The position numbers and the translations under genes were made by a program. Below the pieces are notes generated by a model. It did not search any database, had not been told where the DNA came from, and worked only from the letters and a program-made list of their open reading frames with translations. From assembly GCA_001603955.1 (NCBI GenBank), contig LVAA01000050.1:1-34435 (forward strand): a DNA stretch of 34,435 bases, read 5' to 3'. How positions within the stretch are numbered: the stretch's first letter is position 1; the number at the start of each line of letters is the position of its first letter. Of this stretch, positions 12,988 to 21,551 are shown in pieces. This stretch comes from Syntrophobacterales bacterium Delta_02. GTDB lineage: Bacteria; Desulfobacterota; Syntrophorhabdia; Syntrophorhabdales; Syntrophorhabdaceae.

Positions 12988-15431
12988 TTCTTGCCAAGGA
13001 CTTCCATCAGTTTTTCAGACAATTCATTGACGGTGAAGGGTTTCTGAATGAAGGCGTTGCAGCCCCTCTCCAGGATCTTCGCGGCCTGCCCTTCTATGCT
13101 GTATCCGCTGGAGAGGATCACCTTGATCCCGGGGTCCATCGCTTTCAACCTGTCGTAGGTCTCGCTTCCGCTCAGACCCGGCATGATCATGTCGAGGATC
13201 ACGAGGTTCACGCTGGCCCTGTGCCTGGCAAAGAGTTCCAGGGCTTCACCGCCGCTTTGCGCCACGTGGACGTCGTAGCCCAGGGCCTCGAGCATCTCCT
13301 GCGCCGTCGCGGCCACCGTCGGCTGGTCCTCGACAAGGAGCACCGTTCCCGTTCCCCGGACCGCCTCCATGGCGGCGGCCTCATCCTCTTCTACGGGCTT
13401 CTGTGATGCCGGCATGTAGATGTCGAACCGGGTCCCTTTGCCAGGTTCGCTGTGGACGGTTATCGCCCCCTGGTGGTTCTTTATTATCCCGTACACCGAA
13501 GCAAGGCCAAGGCCGGACCCTATACCCAGGTCCTTGGTCGTGAAGAAAGGATCGAATATCCGGGCCTTCGTCGCCTCGTCCATGCCGACGCCCGTGTCAG
13601 TGACGGATATCCTGGCGTAGAGACCTTTTTTCGGTACGATCCGGGTGTCACTGAGCGAAACGTTGCCTGCTTCCACGAAGAGTTCGCCGCCCAGCGGCAT
13701 TGCTTGCGAGGCATTGACAAAGAGGTTGAGGAAGACCTGCTCCATCTGGCTGCGGTCCACCTCGGTGGTGCAAAGGTCTTCCGCGAACTCCTTGTGTATC
13801 GTGATCTCCCTGTTAGCATGTCCGAACATGTCGACGCAACGCTTGACGAGGTCACCGAGGTCCGTGGGTTTCACCTCGTATTTCCCACCACGGGCAAAAC
13901 CAAGAAGTTGTTTCGTAAGCGCGGCGCCACTCTTGATCTGGTCCTCGATGCTCTTCAGTTTCTCGTAGTTGGGGTTAGTCGGTTTTGTTGTGAGGAGCAT
14001 GACCGACGTGTAGCCCATGATCCCCATCAGGAGGTTGTTGAAGTCATGGGCTATGCCGCCCGCCAGGGTCCCGACGGCCTCCATCTTCTGCGCCTGCAGG
14101 AACTGCGCCTCGAGGAGTCTCTTCTGTGTCATGTCCTTCCCGATGCTCAGGATCTCCACGCACTCGCGGTTGTCGTTCATAACGGCCTTGTTGGTCCAGG
14201 AGATCCAGATGCGTTCCCCATTCTTCTTGATGTTCTCGTTCTCGTTGCTCTTGAACCCGTCGGGATCGTGTTCTATCTCGTCCATGAGGGCAACAAGGTC
14301 TCTCGAACTGGTCGATTCGAGCTCGGGCACGATGGTTCCCACCACGTTCCTGCCGATCAATTCTCCTTCCCCATATCCGAAGAACTCGAGGCCGTAAGGG
14401 TTCATGAACAGGATATTGCCCGCCCTGTCCCAGCGCAGGATGATGCTGTTGGCGTTGTTCACCACGTCCTTGTACTGCTGCTCGCTTTCCCGCAGGGCCT
14501 CCGCCCTTTCCTCGCTGAGCCTCATCTCCTTCTTCAGCTCCGTCGTCTTGCGGCGAACGGCGCGTCTCAGTGCCCGGTTCCATATCGCGAGGCCGAGGAG
14601 CAGGGCGGCAATGAGCGCGGCGGCTATGCCTGCGTTTCGGAGGTAGCGTGTCGGGAACTCGCGGGAACCATGCCATTTCTGTTCTATCGCCCGGTATTCG
14701 TCCGCGGTTATCCGGGCGAAACCTTGCTCCACGGTCGTGAGGAGCGCGGAATTACCTTTCTTTACAGCTCGATGGAAGGCCCCCACGTAAAGGGGCCGGG
14801 AGTATTTGAACTCCCCGTATATTCCTTCCCTGTACAGGTAGTAGAGTGCGGGGGGTTTGTCGACGACGAAGACGCCGACCCTCAGCTCCCTGGCGGCTTT
14901 GATGATGGCTTCATAACTGGTGTATTCGACGAGGTTGTTGACGCCCCGGGCCTTGAGGAAATCCACCGCGGCGTCACCCTTCTTCACGGCCACGGCAAAA
15001 CCGCGCAGGGACCAGGCATCCGTTATCCCCGAGATATTCTCGTGGAAGAAGATGGGTACCTCGATCTCCTGGTAGGGTTTGGTGAAGTCGAAGACCCTTG
15101 CCCTCTTCTCGTTGAAGAAGATGGTGTCGATGACGTCGAAGGTGCCTTCTTCCATGTGCCCCAGGGCGGAGGACCAGTCCATGCCGAAAAGCTCGACCCT
15201 GATCCCTGTCTTCTTCTCCCAGAGGGCCCACTGGTCGACAAGCGCGCCCTGCAGCTTTCCCTGGCTGTCAAGAAAGGTGAAGGGAGGATAGTTGTTGTCC
15301 ATCACGACCCGGATCGATCGCGGCGCTGCCCTTGCAGTGTGATCGGCCGGACAGGTCAGGAGCAGGATCATGATGAACAAAACGAGTGCCGCAAGAATAT
15401 ACTTCCGACCCTTGCCGGTGTTTCGAGGCAA
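12984..15431 (-). CDS. Hybrid sensor histidine kinase: solute-binding sensor, PAS, HisKA, HATPase, receiver
   Basis: The protein has 815 residues. After a signal/anchor come about 230 residues of an extracytoplasmic SBP_bac_3 domain (RSIRVVMDNNYPPFTFLD, FDVIDTIFFNEKRA), a membrane helix (AGIAAALIAALLLGLAIW), a short coiled coil and a PAS domain (ANSIILRWDRAGNILFMNPY). The HisKA box is GTLAGGIAHDFNNLL with the phospho-acceptor His. The ATPase shows NASQAMPLGG, DTGVGMDEA and GSGLGLASVYG. The C-terminal receiver has VLLVEDQPT, LVILDMIMPG (phospho-acceptor Asp) and FIQKPF. It would sense an amino-acid-like or other small ligand in the periplasm. The start is a TTG with AAGGAGG nine bases upstream. 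No output regulator is encoded nearby. Confidence 0.92.
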   Translation of the reverse strand: MPRNTGKGRKYILAALVLFIMILLLTCPADHTARAAPRSIRVVMDNNYPPFTFLDSQGKLQGALVDQWALWEKKTGIRVELFGMDWSSALGHMEEGTFDVIDTIFFNEKRARVFDFTKPYQEIEVPIFFHENISGITDAWSLRGFAVAVKKGDAAVDFLKARGVNNLVEYTSYEAIIKAARELRVGVFVVDKPPALYYLYREGIYGEFKYSRPLYVGAFHRAVKKGNSALLTTVEQGFARITADEYRAIEQKWHGSREFPTRYLRNAGIAAALIAALLLGLAIWNRALRRAVRRKTTELKKEMRLSEERAEALRESEQQYKDVVNNANSIILRWDRAGNILFMNPYGLEFFGYGEGELIGRNVVGTIVPELESTSSRDLVALMDEIEHDPDGFKSNENENIKKNGERIWISWTNKAVMNDNRECVEILSIGKDMTQKRLLEAQFLQAQKMEAVGTLAGGIAHDFNNLLMGIMGYTSVMLLTTKPTNPNYEKLKSIEDQIKSGAALTKQLLGFARGGKYEVKPTDLGDLVKRCVDMFGHANREITIHKEFAEDLCTTEVDRSQMEQVFLNLFVNASQAMPLGGELFVEAGNVSLSDTRIVPKKGLYARISVTDTGVGMDEATKARIFDPFFTTKDLGIGSGLGLASVYGIIKNHQGAITVHSEPGKGTRFDIYMPASQKPVEEDEAAAMEAVRGTGTVLLVEDQPTVAATAQEMLEALGYDVHVAQSGGEALELFARHRASVNLVILDMIMPGLSGSETYDRLKAMDPGIKVILSSGYSIEGQAAKILERGCNAFIQKPFTVNELSEKLMEVLGKN

Positions 15432-15607
15432 TCGCCTGGACCTCCTTATACTGCGGGCACTCTGCTCCCGTGCCCGTGAGGATTATCGCACAAACGCGGC
15501 GCCCTTTAAACATTTCCTTGCCTTGAAGAGGTTTCCGTGATTAACATAGGGAGACGCGAATACCGCTTCCCCATCTCAAACAACCTGCGGGTTACAGTGA
15601 GGCTGCC

Positions 15608-16183
15608 ATGCTCGAAAGGATCGACCATATATCTCTCGCGGTGAAGGACCTCGAAAAAGCCAGGGAATTCTTCTGCGGCGTCCTTGGACTCGTACCGTGC
15701 ACGTGGTCCGCGATCGAGGACATGAAGTACCTGGGGCAGGTCTTCTCGGCCGGCGACCTCACGAGGATCGAGATGATAACCCCCACGGGCCCGGGGAGCT
15801 TCCTCGACAAGTTCCTCGCCGACCGCGAGGGCGTCCACCACCTGTGCTTCCAGACACTCGACATCGTGAAAACGAAGGAATACCTCGACGAAAAAGGTGT
15901 GCCCACCTTCGGCTACAGCACCGAGGGCGACTGGAAAGAACTCTTCATCCACCCCAGGGACGCCTTCGGTGTCCTCATCCAGATAGCCGAGTTCCGTCCC
16001 GAGGAGTTCCTCGTGGATCCCCTCAGGTTCCCGGAAGGCAAGAAGTGGGAGATGACCTCTTCCGGCAACACCGTAACCCTCACCACAGCCCACCCCGGCG
16101 GCGGCAAGTCCCGGCTGGAACTGACGAAAGAAGAAGCAAGAGCGCTGGCGGAAGAAATGATGATGAAGACAGGTAATAGGTAA
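15608..16183 (+). CDS. VOC-family protein, methylmalonyl-CoA epimerase-like
   Basis: The protein has 191 residues. Two beta-alpha-beta-beta-beta modules carry the expected metal ligands in order: His in RIDHISLAVKD, Glu in TRIEMITPTGPG, His in GVHHLCFQTLDI and Glu in GVLIQIAEF. The text FLDKFLADREGVHHLCF is close to methylmalonyl-CoA epimerases, which interconvert (S)- and (R)-methylmalonyl-CoA. About 50 extra C-terminal residues (LELTKEEARALAEEMMM) are not part of the fold. The last residues TGNR and the stop are encoded by a GGTAATA stutter array, so this tail was shaped by the array. No mutase is nearby; other VOC functions remain possible. Confidence 0.8.
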   Translation: MLERIDHISLAVKDLEKAREFFCGVLGLVPCTWSAIEDMKYLGQVFSAGDLTRIEMITPTGPGSFLDKFLADREGVHHLCFQTLDIVKTKEYLDEKGVPTFGYSTEGDWKELFIHPRDAFGVLIQIAEFRPEEFLVDPLRFPEGKKWEMTSSGNTVTLTTAHPGGGKSRLELTKEEARALAEEMMMKTGNR

Positions 16184-16241
16184 TAGGTCATAGGAAAGAG
16201 TCTTTTCCCATAACCCATAACCTAATTACCTGTCTTCTTTC
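16166..16241. repeat. Palindromic stutter array supplying both stop codons of convergent genes
   Basis: On the plus strand GAAGACAGGTAATAGGTAAT continues as AGGTCATAGGAAAGAGTC. On the minus strand GAAGACAGGTAATTAGGTTA continues as TGGGTTATGGGAAAAGACTC. The two meet near 16203 to form one long inverted repeat. It includes the last sense codons and the stop of the VOC gene (AGG TAA) and of the opposing small gene (AGG TAA). It probably works as a two-way terminator. Confidence 0.85.
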
Positions 16242-16477
16242 AGAAATAGTTTGTGATACTCGGGCTCGCTGAGATGTTTCTTGAGCATCTTGCCCAGGAC
16301 CTCGAAGACCTCGGCCAGGTCTTCGTCGGACATTCTCCCAAGAATGGTCTTCATGACGCCGTCGTCGGAGAATTTCTGGAGGTATGCATGGACGGTCCGT
16401 TCGTCGGTCTCCCTGTCCATGCCGTACCCCAGAAACCCGCCGAAGGTCTCTACGAAAAGATGGGAATGTTTTGCCAT
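16226..16477 (-). CDS. Small conserved hypothetical protein
   Basis: The protein has 83 residues, soluble and mostly helical: AKHSHLFVETFGGFLGYGMD, ERTVHAYLQKFSDDG, MKTILGRMSDEDLAEVFEVLG, MLKKHLSEPEYHKLF. I recall similar short proteins in sulfate- and metal-reducing anaerobes described only as cytoplasmic proteins, without function. There are no cysteines or catalytic motifs. The final residues KEDR and the stop codon come from the adjacent inverted array. The start ATG at 16477 is preceded by AAGGCAGGTGCC. Confidence 0.65.
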   Translation of the reverse strand: MAKHSHLFVETFGGFLGYGMDRETDERTVHAYLQKFSDDGVMKTILGRMSDEDLAEVFEVLGKMLKKHLSEPEYHKLFLKEDR

Positions 16478-16584
16478 AATGGCACCTGCCTTCGTGTGAT
16501 CGTGCGCATCTGCCGGACACGCGCGTCGCTAGTTTAATCCAGAATCGGCGGGCAAGTAAAAGGAAAGTTCAAGAAAGAAGAGTT

Positions 16585-16706
16585 CCAGGTTTCAGGTTTC
16601 AAGTTAGGACAAGAACAATGAAGAGGGAAAAGAAGGTGCCAGCCTGCAGAAACCTCTCCATGCCTTCTTGTCTTTCAACCTGAAACCTGACACCTGAAAC
16701 GGTTTT
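16585..16706. repeat. Inverted TTTCAGG stutter array
   Basis: CCAGGTTTCAGGTTTCAAG (16585-16603) is inverted relative to CAACCTGAAACCTGACACC followed by TGAAAC (16676-16700). On the plus strand the right arm is followed by GGTTTTTT. The array directly abuts the stop codon of the ABC ATPase gene. The 70-base loop has no gene. Confidence 0.7.
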
Positions 16707-17513
16707 TTACTCTTGTTCATGTTTTGCCGCGGCTGTGTCGCGAAAGGCGGCAGCGGCTTCCTGTTCGAGGATGGTCAGGATCCGCTCGGCGAGCGGGCCG
16801 TAGGAGGTGTGGGCGCGGAGGCGGGGCCGCTCCATGTCCACGTCGATGACATCGAGTATCCTTCCGGGGCGCGCGGACATGACCATGATGCGGTCGGCGA
16901 GGTAGATGGCCTCGTCGACGCCGTGGGTCACGAAGAGGATCGTCTTGCGATGGTTCTCCCAGATGCGGAGGAGCTCCTTCTGGAGCAGGATGCGCGTGTG
17001 GGCGTCGAGGGCGCCGAAGGGCTCGTCCATGAGAAGGACGTCGGGATCGTTGGCGAGGGCCCGGACGATGGCGACGCGCTGCCTCATGCCCCCCGAGAGC
17101 TCGTGCGGAAAAGCCCGCGAGAAATCCTCCATTCCGACAAGGCGCAGGTACTCCATGGCCTTCGCCTCCCGTTCGGCTCGCGGCGCGCCCAGGAACTCCG
17201 GGCCTAGCGAGACGTTGTCGAGGACGTGGCGCCATGGCAGGAGCGAGTATTCCTGGAACACCATCCCGATCTCCCTGTGCGGCCGGGAGATCGTTTCGCC
17301 CCGGTAATCTATCCTGCCGGCGGTAGCCGTCTCAAGGCCCGCGATCATCCTGAGCAGGGTCGACTTTCCGCAGCCCGACGGCCCGACGATGCACACGAAA
17401 TCGTTCTCGGGTATGTCGAAGGTCACCTCCGCCACCGCCTCCACGGGCGTGCCGTTGTTTGCACGGAAATCCTTGCGCAGGGCCTCGATGCGGAGAATGG
17501 GGCCGGCCTTCAT
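16707..17513 (-). CDS. ABC transporter ATPase, NitT/TauT (SsuB/TauB) type
   Basis: The protein has 268 residues. Walker A is GPSGCGKST, the Q-loop is in MVFQEYSLLPWR, the signature is LSGGMRQRVAIVRAL, Walker B is VLLMDEPFGALD and the H-loop FVTHGVDEAIYLAD. The LLPW and FGALDAHTR phrases are typical of the nitrate/sulfonate/taurine importers. Start ATG 17513 overlaps the permease stop by four bases (ATGA), so they are coupled; the longer frame would run through the permease gene. It powers uptake by the adjacent permease and binding protein. It is the last gene of the double-cubane operon. Confidence 0.93.
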   Translation of the reverse strand: MKAGPILRIEALRKDFRANNGTPVEAVAEVTFDIPENDFVCIVGPSGCGKSTLLRMIAGLETATAGRIDYRGETISRPHREIGMVFQEYSLLPWRHVLDNVSLGPEFLGAPRAEREAKAMEYLRLVGMEDFSRAFPHELSGGMRQRVAIVRALANDPDVLLMDEPFGALDAHTRILLQKELLRIWENHRKTILFVTHGVDEAIYLADRIMVMSARPGRILDVIDVDMERPRLRAHTSYGPLAERILTILEQEAAAAFRDTAAAKHEQE

Positions 17514-18352
17514 CGTGTCAGCCTCGTCCACGCGAACTTGCGGTCCTCGATGATGCGGAAAAAGAGGTCCAGAAACGCGCCGATGGCCCCGATGCTGATC
17601 ATGCCGGCGATCACGATATCCGTCCTCGCCAGCGTGTAGGCATGGGTGATCAGGTAGCCGACGCCGGAGAGGCTCCCCGGAAGCATCTCCGCGGACACGA
17701 GGCACATCCAGGCCACGCCCAGTCCGATCCGCATGCCGTTGACTATGGACGGAGAGGAGGCGGGGAGGAGGATCTTCCGGAAGATGTCCCTTTCGCTTGC
17801 CCCCAGCACCCGCGCCGAATCCAGCAGGGTGCTGCGCACGCTCATCACGCCGTGTATGGTGCTCGTCAGGATCGGGTAAAAGGCCCCGATGAAGATGATG
17901 AAGACCATCGAGAACTTGAGGTTGTTGAGATAGACATAGCCCGATCCCTTCTGCACGTCGAAGAGAGTTGCCAGGCTTGCCACCCCGAACCAGGCCAGCA
18001 CCAGGGGTACCCAGGCCAGCGGCGGGATGGGCCTGAAAAGCGCGACAAAGCCGTTGAGGAGCCTGAAGGCCGTGCCGTAGTATCCCATCAGGATCCCCAG
18101 GGGCACGGCCACACAGACAGCCAGCACGTAACCCGCCAGCACCCTGACGAGACTGATGGCGACGTTGATGGCAAGGGACCCCATGGCGATGAGGCTCTCC
18201 GTCGGTCTCACGAACAATTCGGTCACCTGCCCGACACCGGGCAGGATGACCTCATTGTTCAGTTGCCGGGCCATAATGTCCCAGAATACAAGGAAGAGAC
18301 AGGGCACGAGCAGATAGACTCCTGCCCTGACAAGTATGTCCTTCAGGCCCAT
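17510..18352 (-). CDS. ABC transporter permease, NitT/TauT (SsuC/TauC) type
   Basis: The protein has 280 residues and about six membrane helices, beginning with GVYLLVPCLFLVFWDIMA. The cytoplasmic EAA loop is LGASERDIFRKILLPASSPS, the contact site for the ATPase. FIGAFYPILTSTIHGVMSV is typical of the sulfonate/nitrate/taurine permeases. One base separates its start from the stop of the binding-protein gene. It moves the compound captured by the binding protein into the cytoplasm, where the two double-cubane reductases encoded upstream would act on it (inference from the operon). Confidence 0.92.
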   Translation of the reverse strand: MGLKDILVRAGVYLLVPCLFLVFWDIMARQLNNEVILPGVGQVTELFVRPTESLIAMGSLAINVAISLVRVLAGYVLAVCVAVPLGILMGYYGTAFRLLNGFVALFRPIPPLAWVPLVLAWFGVASLATLFDVQKGSGYVYLNNLKFSMVFIIFIGAFYPILTSTIHGVMSVRSTLLDSARVLGASERDIFRKILLPASSPSIVNGMRIGLGVAWMCLVSAEMLPGSLSGVGYLITHAYTLARTDIVIAGMISIGAIGAFLDLFFRIIEDRKFAWTRLTR

Positions 18353-18353
18353 C

Positions 18354-19466
18354 TTACATCTTCACCTTGTCGATGAAGCGCATGTCGAAGAGCACCGGTT
18401 TCACATCGTCGATCTTCTTGCCCTTCAGCGAGCCCTTGAAATTCCCCATCCCGTTGAGGACGGACAGCACCTTGTCGGCACCCCGCATCCAGCTCTTGTT
18501 GAATTTGGGCAGAAAGACAAGTGTTGAGGCCCTGGCCGCGTCGACGGGCAGACCGATCCACTCGGCGGTGATGGTGGCTGCCTCTATCCTGTTCTTGTTA
18601 CACCAGACGTTGGCTTTCGCGATGAGTTCCACGAATTTCTGCACCACCTCAGGATGTTTGGCGATGGTCTCGTCGCTCGCCGCCGTGACGCAGCAGGGGA
18701 AGTCGTACCAGTAACCCTTTGGCGGCAGGTCCCTGAGGTCCATGAGTATCTTGCCCACACCGCGGCTGACGGCCACCTCGGGGAAGGGCGAGGGCCCGAC
18801 TATCGCGTCGACCTGTTTGCTTGCCAGTGCGGGGATCATGTTCGTCGTACCCTTGAGGTCCGCGAGGAGGATCTTCGCCGACTGGTCGTTGGGGTCTTCC
18901 GTGACCTTGACGCCGGCTTTTTTCAGCGCGGCTTCCAGCACGATCTTCGGCGCGCTCGTCGGTGAGTGGTACCCTATCTTGACGGGTTTCGCGGCCTTGT
19001 TTACGTACTCCATGAAAGACTTCCAATCGGTGAGGGGAGAATCCTTCGGGACCACGAGGCCCATCCCTTCTGTCTGGAGAGGGCTTAAGATCTTCATCGG
19101 GGTGCCCTTGTCGATCCCAGACATGATGGCGGTCACCGAGGCCATGGCAATATCGAGCTGTTTGCGCGCGAAGAGAGCGGCGGTCTCCGAGCCGCTTTTC
19201 GCCACGATCAGCTGGAAGACGGCTATGGGTTTACCATTGGCCACCAACTCGTACCTTTCCTTTTCAACAACGGGCCGAAGATAGACCCCCATGTCTTTGA
19301 AGCCCTCCGCCTTTTTCGCCGCCACGATGAACGATGTGTGATGGGTCGTAAAGATATAGCCCACCTTGACATTCGGGACGCCGGCGGCCAGTGCGCCGGA
19401 GACAAGAACGAAAACCGCAAAGATTCCAACAATGAACATCAGCTTCAGACTTTTGAACAGGTGCAT
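18354..19466 (-). CDS. ABC transporter substrate-binding protein, NMT1/SsuA-like
   Basis: The protein has 370 residues. A signal peptide (LMFIVGIFAVFVLVSGALA, cleavage likely after ALA near residue 27) precedes a type-2 periplasmic binding domain: VKVGYIFTTHHTSFIVAAKK, QLDIAMASVTAIM, VKIGYHSPTSAPKIVLEAAL and QVDAIVGPSPFPEVAV. The fold is of the NMT1/THI5-SsuA-TauA group, whose ligands include nitrate, sulfonates and pyrimidine precursors. The ligand cannot be read from the sequence. The position directly behind two double-cubane reductase genes (12 bases) suggests that its ligand is their substrate. Confidence 0.88.
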   Translation of the reverse strand: MHLFKSLKLMFIVGIFAVFVLVSGALAAGVPNVKVGYIFTTHHTSFIVAAKKAEGFKDMGVYLRPVVEKERYELVANGKPIAVFQLIVAKSGSETAALFARKQLDIAMASVTAIMSGIDKGTPMKILSPLQTEGMGLVVPKDSPLTDWKSFMEYVNKAAKPVKIGYHSPTSAPKIVLEAALKKAGVKVTEDPNDQSAKILLADLKGTTNMIPALASKQVDAIVGPSPFPEVAVSRGVGKILMDLRDLPPKGYWYDFPCCVTAASDETIAKHPEVVQKFVELIAKANVWCNKNRIEAATITAEWIGLPVDAARASTLVFLPKFNKSWMRGADKVLSVLNGMGNFKGSLKGKKIDDVKPVLFDMRFIDKVKM

Positions 19467-19478
19467 TCATACCTCCTC

Positions 19479-20708
19479 TTATTGTGATATTCCTGTACCG
19501 GAAAGAGCGTTGTCTTTTACCGGATCGATACCAGTCAGCGACAGGGCTGAGCAGGATTCCAGCAGGGCCTCCACGCGGGTACGTATCTGCTCGACGTCGC
19601 CCAGGGAAAAGTCCGTCACGATCTTGAGGAACGGCAGGCCGTGGTTTTTCTCAACGTGCTCCCCCACCTTGTGGGATTCGATGTTGAAGGAATGGCACGC
19701 CTGGAGCACGACGTCGATGACGGCGTCGGGTCTGGACTTATCTATGAGACGGGTCATTTCGGTCAGGCGCCTCGTGTTGGGGGTCATGCAGGAGCATGGT
19801 ATCTTGAGATAGCGCTCGGCCAGCGCCCTTACAGGGTCTTTCGTGCCCTCTTCGATGTCCGTCATGAAAGGCTTGAATCCCGAGCATGCGTCAAGGGCGA
19901 CGATGACGCCCCCGGCCTCTTCAATGATCCTGAAGACCTTTTCGGCGTCCCCGCTGACGGGACAACCGGTTACGAGCACCCGGGGAGCCCCGGCGGAGCC
20001 ATAAACGTATCCGGCCTCCCGTCGCGCATCGAGCATTTCTACTGCCCTGTCACAAAAGGGTTCCATTTCTTCCCCCTTTAACCCCTGGGCCAGAAAGGTA
20101 AGGTCGTATATCTCCCGCCAGCCCACGACGGAAGGCTTGAGCGCTGCATACTCAAAGACCTTCCGCATCATGGCGCTCTTGCGGTTACTATCCACGATGG
20201 CGGCCTCTATAGCGTCCTCAGTCGTTCCGGCGCCGAGGGTTTCCTCGAAGAATCTCTGGAGCTTTCTGATCATCAAAGTCCAGTTCGCGACCGCCTCCTC
20301 CTCGTCCGGGACCTGGGGCAGGTCCATGATATAGGTGGGCTTCAGGTCCGCTATCAGTTCGAACATCTTCTTCTTGCCGTCGCAGGTCGTTTCGCCTATT
20401 ATGACGTCGGAAAGTCCGTAGAAAGGACAGGTGTCGGTGATGATGAAACCGTAGCTGGACTTGATAAGGGGGCATAGATTGGCGGGAAGGACCGTTTCCG
20501 CGGCCTCTATCGTTCCGTTGGAAAAAGCACAGAGCGTCGCCGGTGCGATATCCATGGCCAGGATCAGCTCGGCGGGCGCATAGCCGCAATAGACCCCGGC
20601 TATCTTTTTCCCTTTTACCCGTTTCTCCTGAAGACGGGCAAGGACCCTTTTCGTGGGCGGCCCGCCCGTGTATTCGTCATTGATAAGAGGCTCAACGGTT
20701 GTCTTCAT
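19479..20708 (-). CDS. Double-cubane-cluster-type reductase / 2-hydroxyacyl-CoA dehydratase family, second copy
   Basis: The protein has 409 residues. Cysteines 41, 60, 79, 94 and 109 (VYCGYAP, ATLCAF, NLCPLIKSS, TCPFYG, GETTCDGKKK) have exactly the spacing (19, 19, 15, 15) of those in the first copy encoded upstream in the same operon. Further shared cysteines lie in TGCPVSG, DACSG, IPCSC and QACHSF. The GETTCDGKKKMFEL phrase is typical of HgdB/BcrC/DCCP proteins, in which such cysteines bind [4Fe-4S] or the [8Fe-9S] double cubane. It lacks the N-terminal 35 residues of its partner. It probably performs ATP-dependent low-potential reduction of a small molecule; 2-hydroxyacyl-CoA dehydration is less likely. 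Confidence 0.82.
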   Translation of the reverse strand: MKTTVEPLINDEYTGGPPTKRVLARLQEKRVKGKKIAGVYCGYAPAELILAMDIAPATLCAFSNGTIEAAETVLPANLCPLIKSSYGFIITDTCPFYGLSDVIIGETTCDGKKKMFELIADLKPTYIMDLPQVPDEEEAVANWTLMIRKLQRFFEETLGAGTTEDAIEAAIVDSNRKSAMMRKVFEYAALKPSVVGWREIYDLTFLAQGLKGEEMEPFCDRAVEMLDARREAGYVYGSAGAPRVLVTGCPVSGDAEKVFRIIEEAGGVIVALDACSGFKPFMTDIEEGTKDPVRALAERYLKIPCSCMTPNTRRLTEMTRLIDKSRPDAVIDVVLQACHSFNIESHKVGEHVEKNHGLPFLKIVTDFSLGDVEQIRTRVEALLESCSALSLTGIDPVKDNALSGTGISQ

Positions 20709-20804
20709 GCCATGCTCCTTTTGTCATTCTCGTGCCCGCTGCCTCACATGTCTCGTCAGGAAGCCGGTGGACCGGCCCCTCTTCTTGCCACAGCCCACCG
20801 TGAT

Positions 20805-21551
20805 TCATACCGAGGCGGCATGGATCGCGGCGCCGAAGGCCCCCACGCTCTGCGGATCCGAAGGGACCAGGACGCGGCGCCCCAGTTCCCTGGCTATCAA
20901 GGTTTCAACGCAGCCGTTGAACGCGACGCCTCCGGCGAAAAAGACCTCACCCGACGGCGCTATGCGCCGCAGCAGGGCGGTCGAACGGCTCACGATCGCC
21001 TTGTGGATGCCGAGGGCGACCTCGGTGCGCGCGGCCCCCTTTGCCGCCAGCGAGATGACCTCCGATTCCGCGAAGACCGTGCACATGCTGTTTATCTTCT
21101 CGAAGCGCTCCGCCGACAGCGCCGCCTTCGGGAATTCCTCCAGGGTATAACCGAGGGCGTGGGCCATGATCTCGAGGAAGCGGCCCGTGCCTGCGGCGCA
21201 CTTGTCGTTCATCTCGAACTTGCTCATCTCACCGGCCTCGTTGAGGGAGATGGCCTTCGTGTCCTGCCCTCCTATGTCCAGGATCACCCTGCAGGGCGGG
21301 TGAATGGCCTTTGCCCCCAGGGCGAAGGCCTTGATCTCGCTTATGACGGGGCAATCGAGGTGTCCCTTCAGGAGGTGGCGGCCGTAGCCGGTGGCCACGA
21401 TGGTGTCGTAATCGACCCCCTCCATGAGGACGCGGGCGGCCTCCAGGGGGTCATGTGAGGTGAGGGCCTTGCGTGTAAGGACCGTGTTGCCGGCCTCTAT
21501 CACCACGAGTTTTACGGTCCGTGAACCGATGTCGAGGCCGGCCGCCCTCAT
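20805..21551 (-). CDS. ATP-dependent activase of the HgdC/BcrD/YjiL family
   Basis: The protein has 248 residues and the ASKHA ATPase fold: AGLDIGSRTVKLVVIEAG (phosphate 1), VILDIGGQDTKAI (phosphate 2), VFFAGGVAFN (adenosine). Cys118 (NDKCAAGTGRFLE) and Cys157 (SMCTVFAESEVISL) are 39 residues apart, as are the two cysteines per monomer that hold the bridging [4Fe-4S] cluster in HgdC-type activases. It hydrolyses ATP to push an electron at very low potential into the partner reductase. It overlaps the upstream reductase gene by four bases (ATGA) and is followed after 96 bases by the second reductase gene. One activase may therefore serve both. Confidence 0.93.
   Translation of the reverse strand: MRAAGLDIGSRTVKLVVIEAGNTVLTRKALTSHDPLEAARVLMEGVDYDTIVATGYGRHLLKGHLDCPVISEIKAFALGAKAIHPPCRVILDIGGQDTKAISLNEAGEMSKFEMNDKCAAGTGRFLEIMAHALGYTLEEFPKAALSAERFEKINSMCTVFAESEVISLAAKGAARTEVALGIHKAIVSRSTALLRRIAPSGEVFFAGGVAFNGCVETLIARELGRRVLVPSDPQSVGAFGAAIHAASV

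Noticed and set aside
13452-15479. Long plus-strand open frame of 675 codons opposite the histidine kinase
   Set aside because: It is the antisense of a clear kinase gene, has no recognisable domain, and reflects high GC at third codon positions.
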